From Ignelater luminosus (lineage: Eukaryota; Arthropoda; Insecta; Coleoptera; Elateridae), in contig VTPC01090891.1 of assembly GCA_011009095.1 (NCBI GenBank), positions 1-64,000 on the forward strand: a stretch of DNA of 64,000 nucleotides, in the 5' to 3' direction. A model generated the notes under the pieces. That model was not told the origin of the DNA. It worked only from the letters and a program-made list of their open reading frames with translations, and searched no databases. Every line of letters begins with the position of its first letter. Position 1 is the first letter of the stretch. This document shows positions 13,120-23,830 of the stretch, in pieces. Both the position numbers and the translations under genes were made by a program.

Positions 13120-13998
13120 TTAATGGAGCGATGCAAACAAATGATAATCGGAAGGCGCCAAGTCTGGTGAGTAAGCCGCATGCACCAGCGGTTCCCAATC
13201 GTACGTCTCCACCAATTCCCGGGTCGCTCTTGTTCGATGTGGTGGTGCATTGTCATCAAGAAAAATTACTTTGTGACGCCGATCGGCATATTCTGGGCGT
13301 TTTCGGTGTATAGCGCTGTTCAAATCGGCCAATTGTCGTTGGTAGCGTGCACCGTCAACTGTTTCACCTGGTTTTAATAGCTCGTACCAAATCATACCAT
13401 GCTGATCCCAGAAAACACACAGCATTGCCTTGCGGCCGAAGCGATTTGGTTTGGCCGTTGATTTTGGCTTGTGGCCGGGCGGACCATACGATCGTTTACG
13501 CTTGGGATTGGAGAAATACACCCATTTTTCATCACCCGTAATGATTCGATGCAAAAAAGACTTCCTTTTGAACCGGGAGAGCAGCATTTCACAAGTGGTT
13601 TTTCGGTTCTCTTGCTGCCTTTCAGTCAGTTCATGCGGCACCCATCTTCCGACCTTTAAAATCATGCCCATGTCTTTCAAACGTTTGCAAATGGTTTTTT
13701 GGGTCACTCCCAACTGCTCTGCCATCATTTCTTGCGTTTGACCATCATCTTCATTCAACAATGCTTGCAATTCGGTGTCCTCAAACTTTTTCGGTGGCCG
13801 GCCACGTTCCTCGTTCTCCACGCTAAAATCACCACTTCGGAATTTTTCAAACCACCTGAAGCACTGTGCTCTGCTTAGAGCATGTCCACCGTAAGCTTCT
13901 ATAAGCATTTGATGAGCTTGAGAAGCGTTTTTCTTCAATTGATAACAGAAAATCAACGATGTCCGCAAATCGTAGTTTGAAGGCACGAAATTCGACAT
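13120..13998 (-). pseudogene. mauritiana-type mariner transposase, C-terminally truncated
   Basis: The start MSNFVPSNYDLRTSLIFC at 13998 matches the N-terminus of Mos1-like transposases; an upstream in-frame ATG at 14091 is less likely because the family begins at MS-FVP. The 292-residue frame has no internal stop. It contains W119-V-P-H-E-L (the interdomain linker) and all three catalytic aspartates at positions identical to Mos1: D156 in TGDEKW, D249 in FLDDNAPPH and D284 in APSDYHLF. It ends eight residues after D284, where Mos1-like enzymes have about 345 residues, so roughly 53 C-terminal residues are lost. The catalytic core is thus formally open, but the missing C-terminus makes activity unlikely. 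Confidence 0.92.
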
Positions 13999-14169
13999 TT
14001 TTAAGAGCGAAAAAAATGCGTTGTTGTATGAAACATCACAAACAATGAATTGAATATTGTTGACAGATGACAGACGAAAAAAATAAGACATTTGGGACAG
14101 TTTAAAAATACTCCTAGCGACATCTGTGGTCTAATAGCTGAAAGTCTCATTTCATAGGTATACACCTGG
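13120..14169 (-). mobile_element. mauritiana-type mariner, 3' end missing
   Basis: The 5' end is on the right. At 14169 the minus strand begins CCAGGTGTATACC next to a TA (14170-14171), close to the known Mos1-type terminus CCAGGTGTA. The transposase follows from 13998. Homology stops abruptly near 13122, before the last part of the transposase and the other inverted repeat; no matching CCAGGTG end is found to the left. The remnant is about 1050 bp of a family that is usually near 1.3 kb. Confidence 0.88.
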
Positions 14170-14171
14170 TA

Positions 14172-15544
14172 CACTGTACTTGCAATGGATTAAGTTAGAA
14201 AAGAGGAAAAGTCGTATTTTAGGTTTACACAACGAAGTATCATCTAAATTTGTTGGACGAGATTATATGACTGATAAAAGGGATCAAGCCAAACACCTCT
14301 CATTAAGCAAAGTTAAGCTATCAAATTGCGCCAATCACTGTGTTTTTTATCAGTTTGTAGACAAATAAGGTTTTTAGTTATCCATGGATACAATTTGTTG
14401 ACAATAATGAAACTTTTGAACGCGTTTATCTGTATATGATACGTCGTTATGGACTGCATCGTAGTAGAAGGATAGCATGTAAAATTGTAAAGAGCCATCA
14501 GCGGCTATGCTTTACATAATGAAAAATGTTTGTCTTGGTCCCTTTTATCGGCCATATAATTTTGTCCAATAAATTTTTCTTCACCCAATATATTTACAGG
14601 ATGTTTTGAAATATATTCCAGATTTGTGTTAAAATGTATGTTACTGGTGAACGTAGGACGTTTAGCAGAATGTGTATAGGTGGCATTTTATCGCAAATTG
14701 TTCCAACTCAGAAGCAGGTAAATTTCTCTAATTTTCTAGAATATTTTGAAATGATAGGTTTTGATAATTTTCCTAGAAATTATTACTCAGAAATCTAGAT
14801 CGTAATCAAGTAAACTAACTTACAATAACCCAACAAACAACAATATATTATAAGTATAATGTACTTATGAAGTAGGTTAGATTAAGATCGATCTCGTATT
14901 TGTTCTAGTACTAGCAGAAATGTAACTAGGGTTTTTTGCGCTTTTTGGCGCCTCTTTTGCTTAATTAAGAAGAGATGGAGGAAGTCAAAGATCGACTTTG
15001 GGCCACCAGAGGTAGCCTGTTGGATGACTCATTCTAAACTATGATAGTACCTTAGCTTCATGAAGTGTAAAGCCTGATCGTATATTTAGCTCTATGTAGT
15101 AAGAAGGCTAATGACGAGTAAAGTTCGATCTGGTTGGCCATCGTATCTATAGGTGTATTAAGAAAGCTGGCAATCGCAGGTGAAAGCGTGTGTTTCGGAA
15201 AGATCCGTTGTGAACTAGTACTAATTGTATACTATAACCACTCAGGACTTTCCAGAATGTTGTAAAGTTGTTTTTCTCTTCTTTCAAATACAGCTGTTTA
15301 TGAAGTCAGAAAAGGTAAGATAACGTTGTTCGCATCCTCTCAGAATACGAGCACTCATTAGCTAAGTCATAGTACCTGTTATTTTTCTTTTGTATGTTAG
15401 AAATTGTTTCAAAACAATTGCTTTAAGACGTTTTTAAGAAGCAATGTAAATACCTAGTCTCGGTATATGTTTTGAAACCGTTTTCAAACGGCAAGAAATA
15501 TAAATTTTAGAGGGCTTATATAAGTTTATTTGTTAATGATTTAT
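14172..15544. other. Intergenic DNA, no gene seen
   Basis: No domain-bearing frame. The part around 14930-15300 is less AT-rich than its surroundings but shows no recognisable protein or repeat end. Confidence 0.45.
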
Positions 15545-16433
15545 TTAAGTCTCCAGTTTCTAAGATGAGTTCTTTAAAAAAGCTGTGTTGTACAGTGAAA
15601 GCACAACCAAAATATTCAGTTTGTTAGAAAATCAGGGTGCAAGTAGAAACTTTAATGTTTATAACTTCAAGAAACTCAGCGGGACTTCTTCCATCGATGA
15701 CCAAAAGACCAAAAGTGCGTACTCCAGAAGCCAATAAGCGTGCGCGTGAAAGCATCAGACGCAACCTCTTCCGCTCGATTAAGTTCATGTTTTTACAAAC
15801 AAACCTGGATCGTTTTTTTGTATACCTAATGAAGACCTCAGACTTAATGATTACAGCCGCAGGTATGTCCATTAAAATGCAGTTGCTCACCCGACACGAC
15901 CCTCAAAAAATTCTCTTTACTGATGAAAAAGTGTTCACTGTAGAAAAGGCATTTGACCGCCAAAATAATAAAGTCTACGCTAAATTATACAAACAGTCCA
16001 GAAAATGCAAGAAAAACGTCATGAGAATCCAAACCCATCGAAGGTCATGGTCTGGTAAGGCCAAATTCATTTTTGCAACATGAAGACGAAAATTAATGCC
16101 AATTACTGCATACGTGAGATTTTTGGAAAGCGTGTTAAATTTCTATCGCAAACCCCTTTTAAAAATGGACTTTGGTTTTTTAACAAAACTCAGCTCTTTA
16201 CCATAAGGCCAAAAAACTCAAGAATAGCTTTCTGCAAATTTCCTTCCCCGACCTCAACCCCCTAGAATACAAATTATGGTCAGAACTAAGCATAGGGCGT
16301 GCTCAAAAACACACAAGAATCTGGATGACTTAAAAAATTACATCATCAGAGCCATGTAACACGTGCAGCAATTGACGACTTTCAAGCAGGATTGAAGAAA
16401 TGTATTGCAAACAAGGGAGGACATTTTGAATAA
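15545..16433 (+). pseudogene. Decayed DD37D (maT-like) Tc1/mariner transposase
   Basis: A chain of broken frames follows a Tc1/mariner transposase of the maT/bmmar kind. The first parts are a frameshifted N-terminal YNFKKLSGTSS piece (about 15660) and PKVRTPEANKRARESIRRN (about 15705-15765). KILFTDEKVFTVEKAFDRQNN (about 15910-15965) holds the first catalytic Asp. The second motif, normally VFQQDSAPAHKA, now has a stop and an Asn at the Asp position (about 16170-16210). Further on come FPDLNPLEYKLWSEL (about 16240-16285) and a C-terminal GLKKCIANKGGHFE ending at 16433. The acidic residue in NPLEY is Glu where DD37D relatives have Asp. A deletion of about 11 codons between motifs two and three is also apparent. 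No terminal inverted repeats were found. Confidence 0.75.
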
Positions 16434-18640
16434 CAAATTATTTTTGTGCGAGGCTCGGTAGAATCTTTTCACAAAACTCATTTCACAAGAGCTGTTGTAT
16501 TACTTTTTATTACTTGTCTTAAATTCCATTTAATTGAGAATTTTAGCTTAAGTTTCTTATATTGAATTAAAGCTTTTAAAATTAATTAGTGTAAAAATGT
16601 GTACGTCGGCACCTATGTCTCTTTTGTATATTATGTATATTTTTGCTATTTCAGGCTAAGGTGTAGCAATATCGACATTGCATTAAAATGTTTTGCAATG
16701 AAAGTTATTTAATTAATTATATGTATTATTAATTAGTGCAATCCTGTGTATTATTTAATTATTACCCGATTAAATATGATTAGGACGCCAAATTCTTTAG
16801 CCTAGGGGCATTCAATTTGATAAGACGGTCTTGATTTTGAAAATTATGTATTTTCTCTGAGAAATTTCCCTCCCTCTGGATTCAGCGCCTAAGGCTTTCG
16901 CCACGTTTGCCTCCCCCTGTTTACAATGCTGAATGCTAGATTGTAATTAGGAAATTCACTGTACGAATCTCAATCTGGATTCTTTGGGACACTATTAATT
17001 AGATCAATTTCAGATTTTTGCATACTATTCATACAATTATCGCAAGGTTGGCTACCTAAAATATCCTTTTATTCATCTCGACTGGTTCAACCTTGAAATG
17101 TTTTGTAAAATATAGAGAATGTACAATATAAATCTAATTTTCACCCAAAAAATTAAAATGCAATTCTGTATTTAATTTAATATTATTAAAGTAAACTTCA
17201 ACTTTTATTAATTCTATTCGGAGAAAATTTACGTTCAAATTATGATCTTAAGACGTTCTTTATACTTAATACAGATCTTTAATTTATAACTAACGGAAAC
17301 TAATTAGGTGTACTAACCTAATTGTGATTTGTAATTTTATTACAATAATTTAATATGAAATTCAATTTCAGTTTCAAATTAAAATTTCAATGTTAATAGA
17401 TACACACATGTATATATGAATATATTTCTTATGTAAACAAAAACATTGAACTTAATTTGTGCATAATTAATTAACTACGATACATATTTAAAAATAGATT
17501 TGTAATACATTAAACTGCTAATTTAGAATTTTTTTCTAAATTATTATACTCACAAGCAGAGTCAATTTCCAATCGAAGCAGTTTTAAGATTCTCAGTAGA
17601 CACAGGAAATTTCCGTTACATTTCATAATTTCTCAGCAATTAATTAACAACCTCTATATAATCAATCACGCTATAATGATGTTTATCAATTTTTAGTTTT
17701 TAATTACTTTCTGAAACATAACTTCAATTTTTCTAGTTCATTTTCGTATAATTTAAATTTTATTTTTAATCGATATAATTTACAAAACTTACGACATTAA
17801 GAAACAAATTTAAGGCAGTTTACTAATTCTGTGCGATTTATCGTATAAGTACAGTCAGAGGAATAAAACACAATTTTATTTTATTTAGTACGACACTTTT
17901 TTCATAATTGAACATTCAGACAAAATTTAAATATTTGCAAACTGGATTTAATGAATTTGTTTGCATAATAATAAAACCGGTGTTATTAATTACTTTTCTT
18001 GTATACTACAACTACTATTACTCGATTGATTAATAATGAGACTTTTAAATCTAATCCTTGATTTTTAAACACATTTCTGCGACAATTGCCTTTTCACTAT
18101 TTACCTTTTCCAACAGTTTACTAATTGTAAGTTATAAAAATCCAAATTCAAGAAAACAGGTTGTAAGTTCACTTATTTCGAAACTATTTTTTGAGTAAGG
18201 TTAGTTATCTTTTGCAAGAAATACATAAAATTAAAATTTTATACATTACAAATATTTAAATAAAATTTAGTTGCCAAGCCTTCAAAAAAATTGCGCCACC
18301 GTTCTACTTTTGATAGTTCGGGATTTGAAGAGTTGATTTAGTAACTTTACTCAAGATCTAATGAGGATTTTAACCCAGTAAATGCATGTAAAAAAGGCAC
18401 ACGTTTAGGCAGACGAAATCTTAACAGTCACTTGTCTTTTAAATAATCTTAATCTTTCTTTTAATTATCTTTTATTGTCACGAAAAACTCACTTCCTAAA
18501 ATTCGAATCCCAAAACGAACAAGTTATGCAATTAAAACACAACACACAACACAACGTGTAGTACGTGTTTCATAGGCGTCGTGGTGATTTGAACGGTAAA
18601 TGAGAGGAATAACCCTGAAATGAATGGGGAACTTGTTTCC
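16434..18640. other. AT-rich upstream region of the cuticle gene
   Basis: No frame with a domain. Very AT-rich from about 17000 to 18500. Near 18540-18575 there is an AACACAACACACAAC run followed by ACGTGTAGTACGTG, an imperfect double ACGTG. It could hold distal regulatory sequence of the gene at 18843, but nothing specific can be read. Confidence 0.45.
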
Positions 18641-18644
18641 CCTT

Positions 18645-18711
18645 CACGTGCGCCACTGTTTTCGTTTAGGAGATCATGTGTGAGTGGTCCAGTTTGCTTG
18701 TGTCACACGTG
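18645..18711 (+). promoter_or_regulatory. Two CACGTG boxes upstream of the cuticle gene
   Basis: Perfect CACGTG palindromes lie at 18645-18650 and 18706-18711, within about 100 bp of the TATA box. CACGTG is a core site for bHLH proteins. A regulatory role is inferred only from position and repetition. Confidence 0.4.
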
Positions 18712-18745
18712 ATGCAAAAAAAGGCCGGTACCCGATCTTTCCACC

Positions 18746-18753
18746 TATATAAA
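18746..18753 (+). promoter_or_regulatory. TATA box of cuticle gene
   Basis: TATATAAA lies 97 bp upstream of the ATG at 18843. A start of transcription about 30 bp downstream would fall near 18778 and give a 5' UTR of about 65 nt. A TCAGT initiator-like word at 18803 is too far away to pair with this TATA box. Confidence 0.75.
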
Positions 18754-18842
18754 CCCACCTTCAGCCCTAAATGAACCATACTAGATCTGTACACATTACA
18801 GTTCAGTTGTATTAGAAGAACAAATTAAAAAAAACTACAATC

Positions 18843-19949
18843 ATGAAATTCTTGGTAAGTATTAATTTAAAAAAAAGTGTTGTGATTTTTCGACTTTTTT
18901 CGGGCTAAACTGTTTTTAAGTGCGAATTATTATTTTTATAATTTGAAGATTTTTTGAGTTATTTTTTTAAGTTTTTGCGATAAATTTACGTTATAAAAGT
19001 TTTTATAGTGAAACATGCACGAGTATGCAAATTTATTTTCATTGTCATTGTCATCAGTGATGTTCTAATCGTCTACTATTTAAATCGAAACTAAAACTGA
19101 AGTTATTTATTCAAAGATTTATATTCTTTTTCAAGTAAAAAATGAAATTGAAAATTTAATTCATGCAATTTGTAATCTCGATGTCGTGCGCATCGACTTC
19201 CATCCGGACAGTAAAGAAGTAACGGGGTCTCGATCAACAATAAATTGCATAATAAGCGGGCCAGCCCAAAAACTGGAATTGTCTTTTATGTAACAGACCG
19301 TGAATTTTGTGGTTTTAAGTTTATTAAAATGTATTTCCTTAAAATCTATTTATTTATTTATTTCGTAAATATGACTATTGTTTCATTTTAGGTTTGCGTG
19401 CTCGCTCTCGCTGTTGTAGCTTACGCTGAAGAAGAAAAGAAAACTGAAAAACGTGGAGTTCTCGGTTTAGGATATGGTCTTGGCTATGCTGGACACGGTC
19501 TTGGCTATGCTGGACACGGTCTTGGCTATGCTGGACACGGTCTGGCTCTTGGACATAGCGCCGTTGTAGCTGCCCCAGCCGTACATGCCGTAGCTGCCCC
19601 AGCTGTTCACGCTGTAGCTGCTCCCATTCATGTTGGACATGCCGCCTACGCCGCCCCAGCTATCGGTTACGGACATGGTCTTGGTTTGGGCTATGGTCTT
19701 GGACACGGTATTGGTCTTGGACATGGTTACAGTGTTGGACATGCCGTTGCTGCTCCAGTTGTCTCCAAAACCGTTGTTGCTGCTCCAGCCGTCGCCGTAG
19801 GACACGGAATTGGTTTGGGATACGGACATGGTTTGGGATACGGTTTGGGATATGGACATGGTTTGGGATATGGTTTGGGATACGGACATGGTTTGGGATA
19901 CAGCTATGGACATGGTTTGGGATTGGGATACAGCAAATTGCTCCATTAG
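18843..19949 (+). CDS. Gly/Tyr/His-rich cuticular protein with AAPA repeats (two exons)
   Basis: Exon 1 (18843-18854) encodes only MKFL and ends at a GTAAGT donor. The 537-bp phase-0 intron ends at TTTTAG, and exon 2 is 19392-19949 (TAG stop 19947-19949). The 189-residue product starts with a signal peptide (MKFLVCVLALAVVAYA, cleavage expected after residue 16), then EEEKKTEKR with a dibasic site. Three perfect GLGYAGH repeats follow, then an Ala/Val block (APAVHAVA twice, and APAIGYG), and a C-terminal GYGHGLG array. Such AAPA plus Gly/Tyr-rich composition is characteristic of insect cuticle proteins of the 'cuticle protein 16.5'/locust AAPA type. It lacks a Rebers-Riddiford chitin-binding motif, so it is probably a structural, low-complexity protein of the extracellular cuticle. 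The tandem nucleotide repeats suggest copy number could vary between alleles. Confidence 0.92.
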
Positions 19950-20082
19950 GGTTTTTACCAAAAGAATTATGAGAAAAATCTGTGAATAATAGCATTATGT
20001 AAATAGCATAGTGTATCATACACATTCAATGTGCAATATTTTCACTGCCTTTGTAAATATCTTTTTATAAAAATTCATCTGA

Positions 20083-20088
20083 AATAAA
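20083..20088 (+). terminator. Poly(A) signal of cuticle gene
   Basis: AATAAA lies 134 bp after the stop codon and is followed by a T-rich stretch, a normal 3' end for this gene. Confidence 0.75.
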
Positions 20089-20109
20089 GACATCTTTTTA
20101 TATAAAACA

Positions 20110-21559
20110 ATGCTTTTATTTTCCTTTTAATTAGTTATTAATAAGAGACAAAGTGTGTATACATACAACTCAAAATATAAAACAAAAGAACAATTTAACA
20201 ATATAAGCAGCGATTAACTCTTTTGTTTCTTAAATATCATTTCATGTCCAATTAATAACGTTTAATTAACCTGAAAAAATAAAATTAGCAGATCGTAGTG
20301 ATAAAAATATTTCGTAAGAGATTTCAACACACGTCAAGTCAAAAACAATTTTGTAATAACTGCAATGAATATGAAATATTTAAAAATATCTTTTGTTGCA
20401 TAATATAAAATGAAAATTAGATTAAGTGCCACATCTCAGAAATATTTTAAAATATTTGAATTTTAGATGATTTTTATTATCTTCAAACTTGCTCGCACTT
20501 CCTGTTCTGGTAGTTTTCAAACAGGTCTATAGTTTTTCTTTTTCAAAACCACTTACGTATTTCAAATTTGGGTCATGTTACTATAAGTGTTACATTGTTA
20601 TTGTGTCATTAATAAAATTGTAGTAGTAAAGAACAATTTTGTGAAAATGTGGTAAGTGCTTTAAACGTTTTGTAAATTAATATGTTATTTAAATATTATA
20701 AGGAATAGAAATTTTTGGGAAATATTTAAATTTTTTATGCGGATCGTATCGTGAAAGTTCTTCTTTTACAAATACTGGAATTCTGAAATTTCTGTGATAA
20801 CTATAGAGAAAGTAATTTGTTTTAAAATGTCTCGTTGTATTTTAACACCTTGTTCAATAAACCACTTACATTGCATTGAACTTTTTCTAATTTACTGGCT
20901 CTCTATTCGTAGGATGAATTATATCCTGTGATCCAAAAACAGAATTCATCAAAGCGTGCCATGAGAGACAAAAAAATTCATAAAGTCATGTGATTAGTAT
21001 CAAATTACACCTGCCAGTTTTTTATTTCAGATATGTGTAATTTTCTCCGTAGGCTACTATGATGATTTTTCTGGATCACTTGATAGCACTAATAAGTTTT
21101 AATAGAAATATCGTGAATAAACTTTACTCCTCTATTGTTATTGTCATAGTACACTTGATCGCTTTTAACTTTTATTATGACGAGTTGTAAAGTACTTTCG
21201 CTAGATTTTATGTGTAACCTTTCAATTATTGCGAATTTCACTCAAAAATGTTATTTGGTCTCCCTTTACTTACTCATTTCATTCATTCATATTTGAACTA
21301 AGTCCCAAAAAAAATAATCAAACAAATCATTTGTAGCAAGCCAAACAAAGTATTCTCTTTTAAGAATTTGATGGCTCTATTTTCATTGCGTTTCAAACTG
21401 AATCCTCATAAAAATCAATCAAATCGTTTTGGTTTCTATTAAAATTGGTTTTTGCTGCATTGATCTCATCTTAACAATCTTGTCATTGCCATAACTATTT
21501 TAAATTGGAGAGAACTCCTGAAATAATGTAGGTATCTAACACCTTGTAGGGTATCTAGA
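20110..21559. other. AT-rich intergenic DNA, no gene seen
   Basis: No domain-bearing frame, TIR or tandem repeat could be identified. Confidence 0.5.
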
Positions 21560-22180
21560 GAAACATATTCTGTTGTTATGGTTTTGGTCATAATCGTTCC
21601 ATCCTCAATAAACTTGTTGCTCTGGAACATACAATTCAAATCGCCTTAAACTACATCAAACTACAATGGTGGTTTTCCTTAATATCAAAAGAAGTTGGGG
21701 AAAATATGGTTTTACTCATCAAAAATTTTCCTCAATGCTTTACATTAAATGCTATCCTATTTGTATTGATGCTATACGTGTGTAGACAATTTGGTATCTT
21801 TATCAGCTTATCCTAATTATGACTGAAATTACAAAAGCTTTTCAAACTACTGTCAGTCACTGTACTACACAGTACGAAATATTGGGTTTTATTTAAATTT
21901 CAGTCTTGCCATATTAGACCTGTACTGGACTGGCCTTATTCAATACAGATATGAAGTTGGTTTTGATTGATAAATATAAAACAAACCATGGATTCATCGT
22001 TTATGCGTCTACAAATAGCTTTAGCCCATTTAGAAATGACTTAAAAGTAGCTATAGGTGTCTTTTAAATGAGTTTCCTAAAATATGTCGATTTTGATTTG
22101 AAAGACTATTATCTATAGACCAATCAATAAATAGTTTAGAAAAAGATCTTCAGAAGACGTTTGTTTGATATCAAAATAGA
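21560..22180 (+). mobile_element. Decayed jockey/CR1-type LINE reverse transcriptase fragment
   Basis: Plus-strand frames give GFGHNRSILNKLVALEHTIQ (about 21570-21640), resembling the GFR--RST--LV-LEH-I block of non-LTR reverse transcriptases. A frameshift then leads to MVVFLNIKRSWGKYGF (about 21667-21712), resembling VVFLDI-KAWD-V. Further on GFIVYASTNSFSPFRNDLKVAIG (about 21990-22060) resembles the thumb block IVYASA---L---QN-ALR--GAF. Both catalytic-region aspartates are altered and several stops intervene. It is a short dead fragment without ends. Confidence 0.65.
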
Positions 22181-22559
22181 TAAACAAAGCGTAGCAGTTC
22201 AAGGTTGCAAATGTTCTTTTAAACCTAAAACCTATTTATAGCTTTCCAAAATTTTTTTCCAGATGAACTTGCTTTATTGACAGATAAAACCACAACCAAT
22301 CCATTTAAGCCATTACTTAGTAAGTGATAATAATAATCTACAAAAGGGTCTTGCACACTTGAAGGTGTTGAATGTGTTTTTCGGGTAGGAAGCAAAACAT
22401 TCACTATGGAATCACGCAAACTGATACCAATCAATTTTGACAAAATTCTAACAGTAGCATTCAGAGAATAGACGTGATGAAGAAATTAGATCATATGAGT
22501 AAATAATTTTTGAGCTATTGGGACGTGTTGATCCTCTTCAACGCGCAATTTACTAAGGT

Positions 22560-23830
22560 GTAGTAAGCAGTAGTACTCGAAAGAAGATAAAGCTTAACCA
22601 ATAGGCAATTCTTTACTAACTCCTCACTGTTGGTTGAGATTGTGAGGAAGCACTTTCTATACACGCTTAGGCGATCCTCCGCCTCTGATACAGCAACTTT
22701 CTTTTCCACTAACTGGCATGTTCTTGCCTATTTTATGTTGCTTGCTTTGCCAAGCCATAACTTTGCGTTTTATATTTTGAGATGAGTCACTATGATCTCC
22801 CTTTCTTTATCCAAGTTGAGAGGTCCGGTAACTTTACGCTGCACCGATTGCGCTTAGTCAGGCTAATCGTTGAACCTTGGACAGCCTTTAGGCAACAGTG
22901 GTACGTTCTACACTAGGCCATCACATCACTTTGTGTTTGTCGTATTATACTCTTGATCTGATAATTACCGTATAGATCATGTAGAGCTAGTAAGATTGAT
23001 TTCTCAGATCTTATCACCCGACGCAGCTCCAAACCGTCACTGTCGATTTGTTTACAATCTTCTCGGCGTGAGACTTCCTGCTTAATTTCTTGTCTAAGGT
23101 TTTTCTTGTTTCTTATTTTCTTGGTAAAGATCCTGATTTATAAGACCATCTGTTATTAATTTATTAGCTATCAAAGTGGAATGCTAGGCAGTAGCCTTGA
23201 GAAAAACCTTTTTGTACCCCGATATCTACTTGGTAGCTTTTTAAGAGTCTTAACGCTTCTTTCTTCTAATGCCGATTTCACCCAGCTGAACAGTAGAGGG
23301 ATTACTCGCTTGCTGTCAGAACTTTGCGAGTTGTAGCCGTTTTCGTCTTGACAGGAGTCTCCTCAACGTTGAAAGATACTACAAGAGTCACTTTTTTATG
23401 GTGTAGAGACCTCTCAACTTTATGTACTATGACATGACACTTTTTATAAAGATTTAAAGAAAAAGCATATTAAGCTAATGTCCAAAAGGATTTGACTGCT
23501 CTTGTTTTCTGCTTTGGTGATGGAAACTAGTTTGGCCGATCTTCAACCTGATGGAACGCATCCTATTGCCAGGCTGGTTCTTATTCGTGGAAAAACGATG
23601 TCGAGGCTTCTCTGAAGCAATTCTAGGAATATCTTGTCTGTTCCATCTGATATGACATCGTGAAATACTATGGTTTAGGCAAACTGTCTATTTGCTGTAC
23701 GACTAGTGGTTTCTCCGCAGGTAGTATTTGGAGTTTTCCGCCGTCTCTCGGGTAATTCAACGACTCCTCCATGATTGCTGTTCAGAACTTGTCTGGACTT
23801 TGTAGAAACCCTACACTGAGAAAAATAATT
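22560..23830 (-). mobile_element. Decayed I/R1-type LINE reverse transcriptase fragment
   Basis: On the minus strand, broken frames read VISDGTDKIFLELLQRSLD followed by FPRIRTSLAIGCVPSGWRSAK-like sequence (about 23670-23530), the 'FK-sGT.GI.P' to 'W..a.vv.IPK' entry of I/R1-type reverse transcriptases. A VEETP--T block follows where VEGAFDNT is expected, then SYQVDIGVQKGFSQG (a degraded GCPQGGVLSP region, about 23220) and an SRKSHAEKIVNKSTVTVWS stretch. Stops and frameshifts are frequent. The 22225-22443 minus frame (NGLNGLVVVLSVNKASS) may be its continuation, but I cannot show that. Confidence 0.6.

Noticed and set aside
13131-13741. Several plus-strand frames of 60-103 codons
   Set aside because: They are antisense to the mauritiana-type mariner transposase.
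19467-20025. Long minus-strand frames (164 and 121 codons) opposite the cuticle gene
   Set aside because: They are low-complexity antisense shadows of the Gly/Tyr/His repeat codons; no signal peptide, promoter or homology of their own.
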